From Alteraquisediminimonas sediminicola (GTDB taxonomy: Bacteria; Pseudomonadota; Alphaproteobacteria; Sphingomonadales; Sphingomonadaceae): DNA of 64,000 nucleotides. Positions 62,901 to 64,000 of this stretch are shown one piece after another. Position 1 is the first letter of the stretch. The number at the start of each line of letters is the position of its first letter. Location of the stretch: the NCBI RefSeq assembly GCF_019740335.1, contig NZ_JAHXZS010000001.1, positions 930,001 through 994,000 of the forward strand. Direction: 5' to 3'. Made by a program: the position numbers and the translations under genes. The notes under the pieces are model-generated. The model was not told the DNA's origin, searched no databases, and was given only the letters and a program-made list of their open reading frames with translations.

Positions 62901-63530
62901 ATGCGTTCCCCGTCCGTCAGCGAATTTGCGACCGAGCATCAGGGCAATGATCGCATCACGACGATTTTTCGCCCCGTCGCCATCAACGTCGGCACATTTC
63001 AGGGCCTGTGCCTGGTGCGCAATATCTCGCCCGAAGGGATGATGGGCCATGTCCATACCGATATAGAGGTCGGCGCGTCGATTACGGTCCAGATGCTCGG
63101 CGATCTGGATTTGGAAGGGCGTATCATCTGGGCCAATGACGGGCGGATCGGCGTGCAGTTCAACCGCCGGATTGATGTTATGGATGTACTGCGGAAAATG
63201 TCGCGGCGCGTGCTTGATGGCAATATCCAGCGCGCGCCCCGCATCACGATCCCGTGCAAGGCCGATCTCTATATGGGGCAGCAATTGCTCCACATTTCCG
63301 TGCTGGATGTCTCGCAAGGCGGCGCAAAGATCATCACGGACGGCCTGCGCATTGATCAGGAGGTGACGATCATGATCGAAGGTCTGGATTCGCGTCGCGC
63401 CAAAGTGTGCTGGACCAAGACCAATCAGGTCGGCCTCACCTTTTTCAGGGAGCTGACCTTCGCCGAACTGACGCAATGGGCCATCTCCATGCATCATCGT
63501 AAACATAGCGCACAGCAAAGCAGCCACTGA
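62901..63530 (+). CDS. Tandem PilZ-domain protein
   Basis: A 209-residue protein with two PilZ-like beta-barrels: residues ~20-95 carry N-I-S-P-E-G-M-M-G and residues ~105-195 carry R-A-P-R-I and D-V-S-Q-G-G-A-K-I. The (D/N)-x-S-x-x-G motif of c-di-GMP-binding PilZ is present twice, but the upstream R-x-x-x-R arginines are incomplete, so ligand binding is uncertain in both. No other domain. A second PilZ gene lies 172 bp downstream. Confidence 0.85.
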   Translation: MRSPSVSEFATEHQGNDRITTIFRPVAINVGTFQGLCLVRNISPEGMMGHVHTDIEVGASITVQMLGDLDLEGRIIWANDGRIGVQFNRRIDVMDVLRKMSRRVLDGNIQRAPRITIPCKADLYMGQQLLHISVLDVSQGGAKIITDGLRIDQEVTIMIEGLDSRRAKVCWTKTNQVGLTFFRELTFAELTQWAISMHHRKHSAQQSSH

Positions 63531-63702
63531 CCATCCACACGCCACGCAGATCAACCTTTCACGTAAAGATGCGGGGGCGTTTTCGATCCCTTAACTTATA
63601 TTCGTCATATATTACAGCCAGATGCTGACGCGCCATGGCCGGAATGCCCATGGGCTGTCGGCAGCATCAACCAATGGTCAATCAAGATACATGAGGGTTT
63701 CA

Positions 63703-64000
63703 ATGCTGGAACATGAACAGGATAGCGAACAGCGCGATGCGCGTCAGACGCGGCTGATCGTGCTGCAAATGTCACGCGGCGGTCGACCGTTACAGGAAAT
63801 TGTCGCGCGTAACCTGTCAAACCGGGGGATCGGTGCTCTTTCAAAGACTGTCCCGCCGATTGAGGGCGACCAAGTCACAGTCCATTTCCCACAAGGACAG
63901 CGCGTGACCGGCGTTGTCCGTTGGGTTTTCCGGCAGAATTTTGGCATATTGCTCGATCAGGACATCGACCCGACCTTGATTCAGCCCAAGGCGCGCCACA
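63703..64000 (+). CDS. PilZ-domain protein, cut by the right edge
   Basis: An open frame of 99 codons from ATG 63703 to the end of the window, preceded by GAGGG at 63693-63697; an in-frame ATG at 63691 is an alternative. It reads M-L-E-H-E-Q-D-S-E-Q-R-D-A-R-Q-T-R, then N-L-S-N-R-G-I-G, a PilZ-type (D/N)-x-S-x-x-G motif, and VVRWVFRQNFGILLD. This is a single PilZ domain as far as seen. The 3' end is missing. Confidence 0.75.
   Translation, partial: MLEHEQDSEQRDARQTRLIVLQMSRGGRPLQEIVARNLSNRGIGALSKTVPPIEGDQVTVHFPQGQRVTGVVRWVFRQNFGILLDQDIDPTLIQPKARH

Overview
The window looks like a chromosomal segment of an alphaproteobacterium, most likely of the order Sphingomonadales. The ribosomal proteins, the Mla-type operon, the ThiC riboswitch and the LptB-RpoN pair are all alphaproteobacterial in style, and ribosomal protein S12 resembles the sphingomonad form (an assignment from memory of the family, not from a search). 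Codon use is GC-rich throughout, so long shadow reading frames lie opposite many real genes. Layout: positions 1-12472 (minus strand) hold a fused str-S10-spc cluster, rpsL-rpsG-fusA-tuf-rpsJ-rplCDWB-rpsS-rplV-rpsC-rplP-rpmC-rpsQ-rplNXE-rpsN-rpsH-rplF-rplR, cut by the left edge in rplR. Terminator-like hairpins separate tuf from rpsJ, and small hairpins sit in the rpsL-rpsG and rpsG-fusA gaps. uvrA follows on the plus strand. Positions 15772-18904 hold a compact four-gene phage-tail-like cassette: a small tail-associated protein, a collagen-like protein, another small protein, and a 605-residue BspA/DUF285 repeat protein. It has no capsid, terminase or integrase genes beside it, and an acyltransferase, msrB, a small heat shock protein and tRNA-Tyr come next. 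Positions 21590-25000 carry rlmB, three copies of a structured ~100-bp intergenic repeat, a nitronate monooxygenase and lysC. Positions 25161-28652 encode a lipid-transport ABC system of the Mla/MCE type (STAS-permease, ATPase, MCE protein, auxiliary lipoprotein). A TPP riboswitch then precedes thiC. Positions 30948-38421 contain a tiny conserved-looking protein, a K+-channel-like protein with an atypical filter, rpoN and lptB, an SH3-domain protein, a 2-hydroxyacid dehydrogenase, amt and a TraB/GumN protein. Positions 38550-46821 are glyQ, glyS, ppdK and valS on the plus strand. Positions 46852-55562 hold a prolyl-4-hydroxylase-like enzyme, a DUF885 protein, a DUF4402 protein, the argH-lptM-lysA operon, a TlpA-like lipoprotein whose start abuts that of argH, a DUF3147 membrane protein and a ferredoxin-NADP reductase. 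After tRNA-Pro and tRNA-Glu come trxC, a subtilisin-type autotransporter, a three-gene truncated-haemoglobin operon, yaiI, a DEAD-box helicase with a Gly-rich tail, and two PilZ genes, the last cut by the right edge. Most of the window is core metabolism and translation. The parts least explained by known systems are the tail-like surface cassette (15772-18904), the covarying multi-hairpin repeat (22347-22694), and the truncated haemoglobin/DUF1971/His-rich membrane protein operon (58954-60117).
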